NCBI GenBank assembly: GCA_017626325.1
Contig: JAGAIZ010000035.1
Location: forward strand, 1-50,539
Direction of reading: 5' to 3'
From: Lachnospiraceae bacterium
Lineage (GTDB): Bacteria; Bacillota; Clostridia; Lachnospirales; Lachnospiraceae
Length of the DNA: 50,539 nt
Made by a program: the position numbers and the translations under genes. Under the pieces are notes generated by a model that was not told the origin of the DNA, searched no databases, and was given only the letters and a program-made list of their open reading frames with translations. This document shows, piece after piece, positions 24,091 to 32,284 of this stretch. Every line of letters starts with the position of its first letter. The stretch's first letter is position 1.

Positions 24091-24119
24091 TTACTAAAAA
24101 ACTGCAGGAGTGGTATACT
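24091..24119 (+). promoter_or_regulatory. Promoter for M16C peptidase gene
   Basis: TTACTA (24091-24096), a 17-base spacer and TATACT (24114-24119). TGG directly before the -10 makes it an extended -10 promoter. Confidence 0.55.
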
Positions 24120-24207
24120 AATATGAAAAGCACTTCAAGAGTGAATGAAACGTGAATGAAACGGAGGCGTGCCCCGGCGGGCAGCCTTTGTTCAGAATGG
24201 AGGAAAT

Positions 24208-27129
24208 ATGCAGATAGAGCAGTTACAGGCTTATACCGTGATTGAGAAGCGGGAGATTAAGGATTTGAATTCGGTCAGTTATTTGCTGAAGCATAACAGG
24301 ACAGGGGCGCGCGTGGCGCTTCTGTCCAATGATGACGACAATAAGGTGTTTTATATCGGGTTCCGTACACCGCCCAGGGACAGCACGGGCGTGGCGCATA
24401 TTATAGAGCATTCCGTATTGTGCGGTTCTGATAAGTTCCCGGTGAAGGACCCCTTTATCGAACTGGCCAAAGGCTCCCTGAATACTTTCTTAAACGCGAT
24501 GACTTATCCGGATAAGACCGTATATCCGGTGGCAAGCTGCAACGATAAGGACTTCCAGAATCTGATGGATGTCTATCTGGACGCGGTGTTCCATCCGAAT
24601 ATTTATCACGAGGAGAAAATTTTCAGGCAGGAGGGCTGGCACTACGAGATGGAGGATGCGGACGATACGCTGACTATTAACGGCGTGGTGTATAATGAGA
24701 TGAAAGGAGCTTATTCTTCACCGGACGACGTGCTGTGGAGAGAGATCATGAATTCTCTGTATCCGCATACGGCTTACGCGGTGGAGTCAGGCGGCGACCC
24801 GGACGTGATTCCGGAGCTTACGTATGAGGATTTTCTGGCTTTCCACCAGAAATACTATCATCCGTCCAACAGCTATATTTATCTCTACGGCAATATGGAT
24901 ATGGCAGAGAAGCTTGCGTTTATCGACGAAGCGTATCTGTCCCGTTATGACGCGCTTGCGGTGGATTCCGGACTGGAGTCGGAAGCGCCCTTCGACGCGG
25001 TGGTGACGGTGGAGAAGGAATATCCGATTATGGAGAGCGAATCGGAAGAGAACAATACGTATCTTTCCTATAACATATCTCTTGGCGAGGCGTCAGACAG
25101 AAAACTTTGTTTCGCTGTAGGTACGCTGGCGGATGTGCTGTGTATGGTGCCGGGTGCGCCGGTGAAGCAGGCGCTTCTTGACGCGGGCATCGGAACGGAC
25201 TTACAGTGCGCTTTTGATACGGGAGTGAAGCAGCCGTACTTCTCTATCGTAGCCAAGAACGCTGAGGCAGAGCAGCAGGAAGAGTTCGTGCGCATTATCG
25301 AAGGGAAACTGAAGGAGCTTGTGAAGAACGGAATCGATAAGAAAGCGCTTCAGGCTACCATCAACCGGGATGAATTTAAATACAGGGAAGCGGACTACGG
25401 TTCCTATCCGAAGGGGCTCATGTACGGTTTGAATATGCTGGAATCCTGGCTGTATGACGATAATAAGCCTTTCTATTATGTGGAACTGCTGGATACCTAT
25501 CAGGAATTGAAGGAAGCAGTTAATACCTCTTATTTCGAGGAACTGATACAGGAATATCTGATTGACAATACCCATAAGAGCATCGTAGTGGTGAAGCCGG
25601 TCAAAGGTCTGACCGGGAAGAAGGAAAAAGAACTGGCAGACCGGCTTGCCGGGAAGAAGGCCGCTATGAGCGCGGAGAAAATCGAGGCTATTGTCCGGGA
25701 GACGAAGGCCTTAAAGGAATATCAGGAAACGCCGAGCCGCAAAGAGGATCTGGAGAAAATCCCGCTGCTGACAAGGGCGGATATGAAGAAGGAAGCGGCG
25801 CCCTATTATAACGAGGAAAAGAAAGTAGAGGATACCACCCTGCTGTATCATGATATCTATACCAATGGCATCGGATATCTGAGGCTGATGTTCGATTTGA
25901 GGCAGGTACCGGAAGAACTGTTCCCTTATGTGGGCATTCTCAAGGTGTTAATCGGGCTGGTGGATACGAAGAAACACAGCTACAGCGAATTATATAATGA
26001 GATTAACCTGCAGACCGGCGGTATCGATCCGGCGGTAAATACCTACACGGATGCGAGAGATCTGTCCAGATTTACGGCTACCTTTGATTTGAAGATAAAG
26101 GTGCTGTATGAGAAGCTTCCTCAGGCTTTTGCACTGGCAAAAGAAATACTGACCGAGTCAGTCTATGCTGATGAGAAGCGGATTTTTGAGCTGATTGCGG
26201 AGGCCAGATCTGAGAAACAGGCGCAGATGATGATGGCGGGACACAGTCTTGCGGCGGGAAGAGCGCTGTCCTATCTGTCTAAGCCCGCCTGCGTGCTGGA
26301 GCACATGAACGGAATTCCCTTCTACCGTCTGCTGGAAGAGCTGGAGAAGGATTTCGAACAGAAGCGGCAGGATTTAATTGTTAAACTGAACCAGGCGGTA
26401 CGCTGTATCTTCCGCTCTGAGAATCTCATGGTGGATTATACGGCGCAGCCGGAGGGACTCGCCGGAATAGAAGGGTTAATAGCGGATTTGAAGGAGAGTC
26501 TTTTTACAGAAGAGATAGAAGCAAGGGGATATGAGCCGCAGCCTGAGAAAAAGAATGAAGGCCTGATGTCTTCTGCACAGATTCAGTATGTGTGCCGTGC
26601 GGGCAGCTTCACGAAGAAAGGACTGCCCTATACGGGAGCGCTTAAGGCGCTGCGCGTGATGATGGGGTATGATTATCTCTGGACACAGGTGCGTGTCAAG
26701 GGCGGCGCTTACGGCTGTATGTGCAGCTTCGGCAAGTCGGGCGAGAGTTATTTCGTGTCCTACAGAGACCCGAATCTGGAGAAAACCATTGATGTGTATG
26801 AGAAGGCGGCGGATTATATTGCGAATTTTGAGGCGGATGAGCGGACCATGACCCAGTATATCATCGGTGCGGTCAGCGAGATGGATATGCCCATGACGCC
26901 TGCGGCGAAGGGGAATTATTCCTTAAGCGGTTACATGACCCATTACACCTACGAGCAGGTACAGAAGGACAGGGATGAACTGCTGGCTGCGGATGCGGAA
27001 ACCATCAGGGGGCTGGCGGCTTATATCCGCGCTTTCATGGAGGATGACTGCCTGTGCGTAGTAGGCAACGAAGAGAAGATTAAGGAACAGAAGGATTTGT
27101 TTATGAGCACGGATTATCTGTTTCATTAG
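24208..27129 (+). CDS. Insulinase-family zinc metallopeptidase (M16C, PreP-like)
   Basis: A 973-residue protein with the inverted zinc motif HIIEH at 64-68 and the following SVLCGSDKFPVKDPF. The downstream zinc-binding glutamate is expected in NGVVYNEMKGAYSSP near 160. It has the four-lobed length and the EKKRQDL-type linker region of M16C peptidases, which enclose and degrade short unfolded peptides. No signal peptide is present, so it acts in the cytoplasm. The start at 24208 has GGAGGAAAT ahead; 13 extra upstream residues are possible but have no ribosome binding site. It has its own promoter, and the DUF4349 lipoprotein gene follows after 49 bases. Confidence 0.9.
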   Translation: MQIEQLQAYTVIEKREIKDLNSVSYLLKHNRTGARVALLSNDDDNKVFYIGFRTPPRDSTGVAHIIEHSVLCGSDKFPVKDPFIELAKGSLNTFLNAMTYPDKTVYPVASCNDKDFQNLMDVYLDAVFHPNIYHEEKIFRQEGWHYEMEDADDTLTINGVVYNEMKGAYSSPDDVLWREIMNSLYPHTAYAVESGGDPDVIPELTYEDFLAFHQKYYHPSNSYIYLYGNMDMAEKLAFIDEAYLSRYDALAVDSGLESEAPFDAVVTVEKEYPIMESESEENNTYLSYNISLGEASDRKLCFAVGTLADVLCMVPGAPVKQALLDAGIGTDLQCAFDTGVKQPYFSIVAKNAEAEQQEEFVRIIEGKLKELVKNGIDKKALQATINRDEFKYREADYGSYPKGLMYGLNMLESWLYDDNKPFYYVELLDTYQELKEAVNTSYFEELIQEYLIDNTHKSIVVVKPVKGLTGKKEKELADRLAGKKAAMSAEKIEAIVRETKALKEYQETPSRKEDLEKIPLLTRADMKKEAAPYYNEEKKVEDTTLLYHDIYTNGIGYLRLMFDLRQVPEELFPYVGILKVLIGLVDTKKHSYSELYNEINLQTGGIDPAVNTYTDARDLSRFTATFDLKIKVLYEKLPQAFALAKEILTESVYADEKRIFELIAEARSEKQAQMMMAGHSLAAGRALSYLSKPACVLEHMNGIPFYRLLEELEKDFEQKRQDLIVKLNQAVRCIFRSENLMVDYTAQPEGLAGIEGLIADLKESLFTEEIEARGYEPQPEKKNEGLMSSAQIQYVCRAGSFTKKGLPYTGALKALRVMMGYDYLWTQVRVKGGAYGCMCSFGKSGESYFVSYRDPNLEKTIDVYEKAADYIANFEADERTMTQYIIGAVSEMDMPMTPAAKGNYSLSGYMTHYTYEQVQKDRDELLAADAETIRGLAAYIRAFMEDDCLCVVGNEEKIKEQKDLFMSTDYLFH

Positions 27130-27178
27130 GAACTGAGTCGGGCGGAAACGCTTCGAAAAGGAAGGTCAGGAGGAGAGT

Positions 27179-28303
27179 ATGATAAAGTTTGGTAAGAAAA
27201 GCAGTCTTGTGCTGACCGCCGGGGTACTGGCGGCAGTACTGTGTGCCTGCGGCAGCGCGCATACGACCGAGTCAGCCGCAGAAGCTGCCTATGATGCCGG
27301 AGGCAGCTACGCGCTGGCCAACAGCGCGGCTGATTATGCATATGAAACGGCTGTGGAAGAGGTGGCAGAGGAATACAGCTATGATGATGCGGCGGCTGCC
27401 GAAGGGGGCACGCAGCAGGTTACGGAAGCGGCGCTGTCTGAGAGAAAGCTGATTAAGACTGTGGATATCTCTCTGGAAACAGAAGAGTACGATACGCTGA
27501 TGCCGGAACTGGAAAGGCGTATCACGGCGCTTGGCGGTTACATAGAGAGCATCGATACAAACAAAAGGATCTATGGTTATACTTCGGATTATGAGACGGA
27601 ATATCTCAGATATACCTATATGACGGTTCGTATGCCCAGGGAGAATCTGGATGAGTTCTTAGAAAGCGTGGATGAGCAGACCAATGTCCTGAACCGTTCC
27701 GAGCGCGTAGAGGACGTCACTTTACAGTATGTGGATCTGGAGAGCCATAAGAATGCGCTTGTGACCGAGCAGGACAGGCTGCTTGCATTGATGGAGCAGG
27801 CGGAGACGGTGGAAGATCTGATCGCGATTGAGAGCCGTCTGTCTGAGGTACGGTATCAGCTTGAAAGCATGGAATCCCAGCTTAGGACCTATGACAATAA
27901 GATTGATTACAGCACAGTCTATCTCTCTATCGACGAGGTAGAGACTTATACCCCGACGGAGAAGATTACTGTAGGAGAGAGAATCCGCGACGGTTTTATC
28001 GACAGTCTGATCGGTGTGGGAAGGGGCATCGGCGAATGCGTCATCTGGTTTATTACGCACATCCCTTACCTTGTCGTATGGGCGGCTGTCATTATCGTGC
28101 TGCTTGTCATAATCCATAAAATCAGAAAGCGTTTGGTAAACGGCAGGACGAAGAAGTGGGCGCGGCGTATACCCGGGCACTTGGCCAAAAGAAAAGACGA
28201 TGTGCAGAATACGGTGGAAGCGCAGGCGGCAGGTCAGGACAAAGAACCGCAGACAGCGGGGCAGGAGCCGGACCTGAAAACATCCAACCAGGATATGCAG
28301 TAG
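27179..28303 (+). CDS. DUF4349 lipoprotein
   Basis: 374 residues. The lipoprotein signal VLAAVLCACGS puts the acylated Cys near 22. An Ala/Tyr-rich linker leads to a DUF4349 domain (about 85-265) with LIKTVDISLETEEYDTLMPE near the start, a coiled-coil middle (LVTEQDRLLALMEQAETVED) and a final strand. A membrane segment follows (YLVVWAAVIIVLLVII), then a charged cytoplasmic tail rich in Gln. Anchoring at both ends of the domain is typical of the family. Role unknown; envelope stress or structure is possible. GGAGGAGAG precedes the ATG. era starts 28 bases downstream. Confidence 0.85.
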   Translation: MIKFGKKSSLVLTAGVLAAVLCACGSAHTTESAAEAAYDAGGSYALANSAADYAYETAVEEVAEEYSYDDAAAAEGGTQQVTEAALSERKLIKTVDISLETEEYDTLMPELERRITALGGYIESIDTNKRIYGYTSDYETEYLRYTYMTVRMPRENLDEFLESVDEQTNVLNRSERVEDVTLQYVDLESHKNALVTEQDRLLALMEQAETVEDLIAIESRLSEVRYQLESMESQLRTYDNKIDYSTVYLSIDEVETYTPTEKITVGERIRDGFIDSLIGVGRGIGECVIWFITHIPYLVVWAAVIIVLLVIIHKIRKRLVNGRTKKWARRIPGHLAKRKDDVQNTVEAQAAGQDKEPQTAGQEPDLKTSNQDMQ

Positions 28304-28331
28304 AGACGATGGAGGAAAGAACAGGATATTT

Positions 28332-29237
28332 ATGGAGAATCAGAATTTTAAATCAGGCTTTGCCACGCTGATCGGCAGGCCAAACGTAGGCAAATCCACT
28401 TTGATGAACGCGCTGATCGGCCAGAAGATTGCCATTACATCCAACAGGCCCCAGACCACCAGAAACCGGATTCAGACTGTCTATACTTCAAGGGAAGGGC
28501 AGATTGTGTTCCTGGATACGCCGGGAATCCATAAGGCGAAGAACAAGCTGGGTGATTACATGGTCAACGTGGCAGAGCGTACCATGTCTGAGGTGGATGT
28601 GATTCTGTGGCTGGTGGAGCCTACAGATTATATCGGAGCGGGAGAGCAGCATATCATCGAACAGCTTAAGAAGACGAATACGCCTGTTATACTGGTTATC
28701 AATAAAATTGATACCGTGAAGAAAGAGCTGCTTTTGTCTGTTATCGACCAGTACAGCAGGCAGCTTGACTTTGCGGAGATTATTCCGGTGTCCGCCTTAA
28801 AGAAAGACGGGCTGGAAGAACTGATTGAGAATATCATGAAGTATCTGCCTTATGGCGACCCCTTCTATGACGAGGATACGGTGACGGATCAGCCTATGCG
28901 CCAGATTGTGGCGGAGTTGATTCGGGAGAAAGCCTTAAAATGTCTGGAGGATGAGATACCTCATGGCATCGCCGTCACCATAGAGCAGATGAAATTTAAG
29001 AAGCGTATCGTGGATATCGAAGCCACCATTATCTGCGAGCGGGATTCCCACAAGGGCATAATCATCGGTAAACAGGGGAGTATGCTTAAGAAAATAGGCT
29101 CCATGGCAAGACCTGAAATCGAAGAGCTGGTGGAAAATCAGGTCAATTTAAAGCTTTGGGTAAAGGTGAAGAAGGACTGGCGCGACAGCGATTACCTGCT
29201 CAAAAATTTCGGATATAATCCCAGGGATTCCGAATAG
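28332..29237 (+). CDS. era: GTPase Era
   Basis: A 301-residue GTP-binding protein that assists maturation of the 30S subunit by binding 16S rRNA. The G motifs are clear: GRPNVGKST (G1), DTPGIH (G3) and NKID (G4). The C-terminal KH domain contains IIIGKQGSMLKKIGSMAR. Length is standard. GGAGGAAAG lies 12 bases ahead of the ATG. It leads the block era, yqzL-like, recO, which is common in Firmicutes. Confidence 0.96.
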   Translation: MENQNFKSGFATLIGRPNVGKSTLMNALIGQKIAITSNRPQTTRNRIQTVYTSREGQIVFLDTPGIHKAKNKLGDYMVNVAERTMSEVDVILWLVEPTDYIGAGEQHIIEQLKKTNTPVILVINKIDTVKKELLLSVIDQYSRQLDFAEIIPVSALKKDGLEELIENIMKYLPYGDPFYDEDTVTDQPMRQIVAELIREKALKCLEDEIPHGIAVTIEQMKFKKRIVDIEATIICERDSHKGIIIGKQGSMLKKIGSMARPEIEELVENQVNLKLWVKVKKDWRDSDYLLKNFGYNPRDSE

Positions 29238-29296
29238 AAAAAGGGAAATCTGCGAACTCTAATACCATCTGAATGAAGAAGGTCAGGGGGCGTAAG

Positions 29297-29473
29297 ATGA
29301 AAGAGACGAATTACTGGGAGCGGTTTATGACCACCGGAAAGATTGACGACTTTCTGGCATATAAAAACGCAGTAAGAGATACGCAGGCTAACGATTGTGA
29401 CAGAAAGGAAGAGTCAGGAGAACATTCTCATGCAGGAATTTACGGAGATTACGGGAATGGTTATAAAGGCTGA
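29297..29473 (+). CDS. YqzL-like small protein (58 aa)
   Basis: A 58-residue protein in the era-recO gap, where Firmicutes often have yqzL. The core KETNYWERFMTTGKIDDFLA matches the short W-x-x-F-x-x-T-G-x-x-x-x-[FY]-L pattern I recall for YqzL-like proteins. The ATG at 29297 has AGGGGGCG ahead; a reading from 29273 is less likely. Its last 44 bases overlap recO in another frame. The C-terminal 25 residues look low in structure and may merely reflect the overlap. Function unknown. Confidence 0.65.
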   Translation: MKETNYWERFMTTGKIDDFLAYKNAVRDTQANDCDRKEESGEHSHAGIYGDYGNGYKG

Positions 29474-30077
29474 GCCAATCGGCGAATATGATAGAAGAGT
29501 TGTACTATTGACGAAAGAGAAAGGAAAGATATCTGCTTTCGCAAAGGGGGCGAGACGTCCTAACAGTAAATTGCTGGCAGCGGCCAATCTTTTCTCTTTC
29601 GGAACCTTTAAATTGTATGTAGGCAGGAGTTCCTATAATATCATGGACGTTTCCATCAGTAATTATTTCGAAGGGCTCAGAGAAGATTTTGAGGGAGCCT
29701 GTTACGGTATGTACTTTTTGGAAATTATGGATTATTATACGAGAGAAAACAATGATGAGAAAGAAATGCTCAAGCTTCTATATCAGTCATTAAGGGCGCT
29801 GATGCATGAGAGTCTGGACAATTCGTTGGTCAGATACATATTTGAAATGAAAGCGATGGCGCTAAACGGCGAATTTCCGGGAATGCCTGCGGAGGGCGAG
29901 TGGGAGGATTCCACGAGATATGCGGTTTCTTATATCATGAATTCCAGTATTGAGAAGCTGTATACATTTACCGTGACGCCGACAGTGCTGGGGCAGTTGA
30001 AGAAGATTGCAGATGATTACCGGAGACGATTCATGGATCGTACGTTTAAAAGTCTTGAAATTGTGGATAATCTTTAA
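29430..30077 (+). CDS. recO: DNA repair protein RecO
   Basis: About 215 residues. RecO loads RecA with RecR at single-stranded gaps. The OB-fold N-terminus is clear (GMVIKAEPIGEYDRRVVLLT, then KEKGKISAFAKGARRPNS) and the helical middle follows. The C-terminal region lacks the CxxC...CxxC zinc finger present in most Firmicute RecO proteins; no cysteine cluster is seen. The ATG at 29430 has AGGAG nine bases ahead and overlaps yqzL; an ATG-like extension to 29397 is possible. Confidence 0.85.
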   Translation: MQEFTEITGMVIKAEPIGEYDRRVVLLTKEKGKISAFAKGARRPNSKLLAAANLFSFGTFKLYVGRSSYNIMDVSISNYFEGLREDFEGACYGMYFLEIMDYYTRENNDEKEMLKLLYQSLRALMHESLDNSLVRYIFEMKAMALNGEFPGMPAEGEWEDSTRYAVSYIMNSSIEKLYTFTVTPTVLGQLKKIADDYRRRFMDRTFKSLEIVDNL

Positions 30078-30129
30078 TATAATGTAATGCAGTATGTTGA
30101 CGGTTAAGGGCAGACAGAGAGGAAAGTAT

Positions 30130-30771
30130 ATGCGAAAAGGGTTATCAGTCCTGATCCTATCCATAGTAACCTTAGGGCTTGCTGGTTGTAGTCAGGCAAA
30201 AACACCGGATATAAGTTCTGTTTCCATTGAGAAGGATGGCACGGTGTCCCATCAGATTGTAGGACAGTTTGAGCAGAACTATTATGAGATGGACGGATTG
30301 TCCGCATTGGCGGCGCAGCGCGTGGAAGAATATTGTGCCGGTCATGGTGACGGAAGCGTTGAGCTGCAGTCTGTGGAGAGCGAAGACGGTAAGATTCTGA
30401 TCGATTTGAAATATGCGTCGCCGGAGGATTACAGCAGCTTCAACAACAGAGAATTATATGTGGGAACGTTAGAGGATGCGGCCAGCCAGGGATATGTTCT
30501 GGAGAAGGTAGCTTTTGTTTCCGCCAAGGGAGAGCCAATGGAGCTTGGCTATATAGACGATCCGGAGTCGAAGAAGATTATGATAGCGGCGTCTAAGCCC
30601 GGAGAGGAAATGATAGTAAATACTTACGGGAAGGCGCTTTATATCAATCAGAGCGCGGGCAGCGGCATGGAGGTTTCTTTCGCCGGCAAGAAGAGCGTAC
30701 GCATTGCATATCCGGCTGCAGAAGACGGTACGGTGAGCGCAGAGACGCTTTCCTACGTGATTTTTGAATAA
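30130..30771 (+). CDS. Hypothetical lipoprotein (213 aa)
   Basis: I do not recognise a family. The lipoprotein signal is clear: MRKGLSVLILSIVTLGLAGC with the lipobox LAGC. The rest is an extracellular domain of about 190 residues with mixed strand and helix and no cysteines. The ATG at 30130 has GAGAGGAAAG ahead; an upstream in-frame ATG at 30094 is rejected. It lies between recO and glyQS. A surface or periplasm-side role is all that can be said. Confidence 0.8.
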   Translation: MRKGLSVLILSIVTLGLAGCSQAKTPDISSVSIEKDGTVSHQIVGQFEQNYYEMDGLSALAAQRVEEYCAGHGDGSVELQSVESEDGKILIDLKYASPEDYSSFNNRELYVGTLEDAASQGYVLEKVAFVSAKGEPMELGYIDDPESKKIMIAASKPGEEMIVNTYGKALYINQSAGSGMEVSFAGKKSVRIAYPAAEDGTVSAETLSYVIFE

Positions 30772-30820
30772 AAGATAAATACCTGTCAGAAGGCGGGAGA
30801 AGATAGAAAGGTGTATAATC

Positions 30821-32209
30821 ATGGAAAAAACAATGGAAAAGATTGTAGCGTTATCAAAGGCGAGGGGATTTGTATATCCCGGCTCAGAGATTTACGGCGG
30901 CCTCGCAAATACCTGGGATTTCGGCAATCTTGGTGTGGAACTTAAGAATAATATCAAGAAAGCATGGTGGCAGAAATTCGTTATGGAAAGCCCCTACAAC
31001 GTAGGCGTGGACTGTGCGATTCTGATGAATCCGCAGACATGGGTTGCGTCCGGTCATCTGGGAAGCTTCTCCGACCCGCTTATGGATTGTAAGGAATGTC
31101 ATGAGAGATTCCGTGCAGACAAGATAATCGAGGATTATGTAGCGGAGAATGGCATGACGCTTGACAGTTCAGTAGACGGCTGGAGCCAGCAGGAGATGAA
31201 GGATTTCATCGAGGAACATAATATTCCCTGTCCGACCTGCGGCAAACATAATTTTACAGATATCAGACAGTTTAACCTGATGTTCAAGACCTTCCAGGGC
31301 GTAACCGAGGACGCGAAGAACACGGTATATTTAAGACCTGAGACGGCGCAGGGTATTTTTGTCAACTTTAAGAATGTACAGAGAACTTCCCGCAAGAAGA
31401 TTCCTTTCGGCATCTGCCAGGTAGGTAAATCCTTCCGTAACGAGATTACGCCCGGTAACTTCATCTTCCGTGTAAGAGAGTTTGAGCAGATGGAGATGGA
31501 GTTTTTCTGCGAGCCTGATACGGATTTAGAGTGGTTCGCCTACTGGAAGCAGTATTGTATCGATTTCCTCAAGAGCCTCGGCATGAAGGAGGAAGAGATG
31601 CGCGTCCGCGATCACGAACAGGAAGAGCTTTCTTTCTATTCCAAGGCGACTACGGATATCGAGTTCTTGTTCCCCTTCGGCTGGGGTGAACTTTGGGGCA
31701 TCGCTGACAGAACCAACTATGACCTGACACAGCATCAGACTGTTTCAGGAGAGGATATGTCCTACTTCGACGATACGAAGAATGAGAAATATATTCCTTA
31801 TGTAATCGAGCCGTCTCTTGGTGTGGAGAGATTATTCCTTGCGGTGCTCTGCGGCGCTTACGACGAAGAAGAAATCGGTGAGGGCGATGTGCGTACTGTC
31901 CTGCATTTCCATCCGGCGCTTGCGCCCGTGAAGATCGGTGTGCTTCCGCTCTCCAAGAAGTTAAACGAGGGCGCTGAGAAGATTTTCACGGAACTTTCCA
32001 GGAAATATAACTGCGAATTTGACGACAGAGGCAATATCGGTAAGAGATACCGCAGACAGGATGAGATCGGTACGCCCTTCTGTATTACATACGATTTCGA
32101 ATCGGAGACAGACGGCTGTGTAACCGTCAGATTCCGTGACTCCATGGAGCAGGAGCGTATCGCCATTCAGGATCTGGACGCTTATTTTGCGGATAAGTTT
32201 ACATTCTAA
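30821..32209 (+). CDS. glyQS: Glycyl-tRNA synthetase, dimeric class II form
   Basis: A 462-residue enzyme that charges tRNA-Gly. It is the single-chain dimeric type rather than the alpha/beta tetramer. Class II motifs: RPETAQGIF with [39 protein letters not shown], and the motif 3 arginine in [15 protein letters not shown]-terminal anticodon-binding domain follows ([10 protein letters not shown]). It begins [24 protein letters not shown], typical of the family. No T-box leader is visible in the 49 bases upstream. alaS follows after 75 bases. Confidence 0.96.
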   Translation: MEKTMEKIVALSKARGFVYPGSEIYGGLANTWDFGNLGVELKNNIKKAWWQKFVMESPYNVGVDCAILMNPQTWVASGHLGSFSDPLMDCKECHERFRADKIIEDYVAENGMTLDSSVDGWSQQEMKDFIEEHNIPCPTCGKHNFTDIRQFNLMFKTFQGVTEDAKNTVYLRPETAQGIFVNFKNVQRTSRKKIPFGICQVGKSFRNEITPGNFIFRVREFEQMEMEFFCEPDTDLEWFAYWKQYCIDFLKSLGMKEEEMRVRDHEQEELSFYSKATTDIEFLFPFGWGELWGIADRTNYDLTQHQTVSGEDMSYFDDTKNEKYIPYVIEPSLGVERLFLAVLCGAYDEEEIGEGDVRTVLHFHPALAPVKIGVLPLSKKLNEGAEKIFTELSRKYNCEFDDRGNIGKRYRRQDEIGTPFCITYDFESETDGCVTVRFRDSMEQERIAIQDLDAYFADKFTF

Positions 32210-32284
32210 AAGCGATAAGAAGTTCTGTGCCGGCAAAAGCTCAGGGCTTCGATGAGATAAGGGTAGAAAGGACAAAACATAGCA

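Noticed and set aside
30772-32284. T-box leaders before glyQS and alaS
   Set aside because: The gaps upstream (49 and 75 bases) are too short for a T-box and contain no terminator or T-box sequence.
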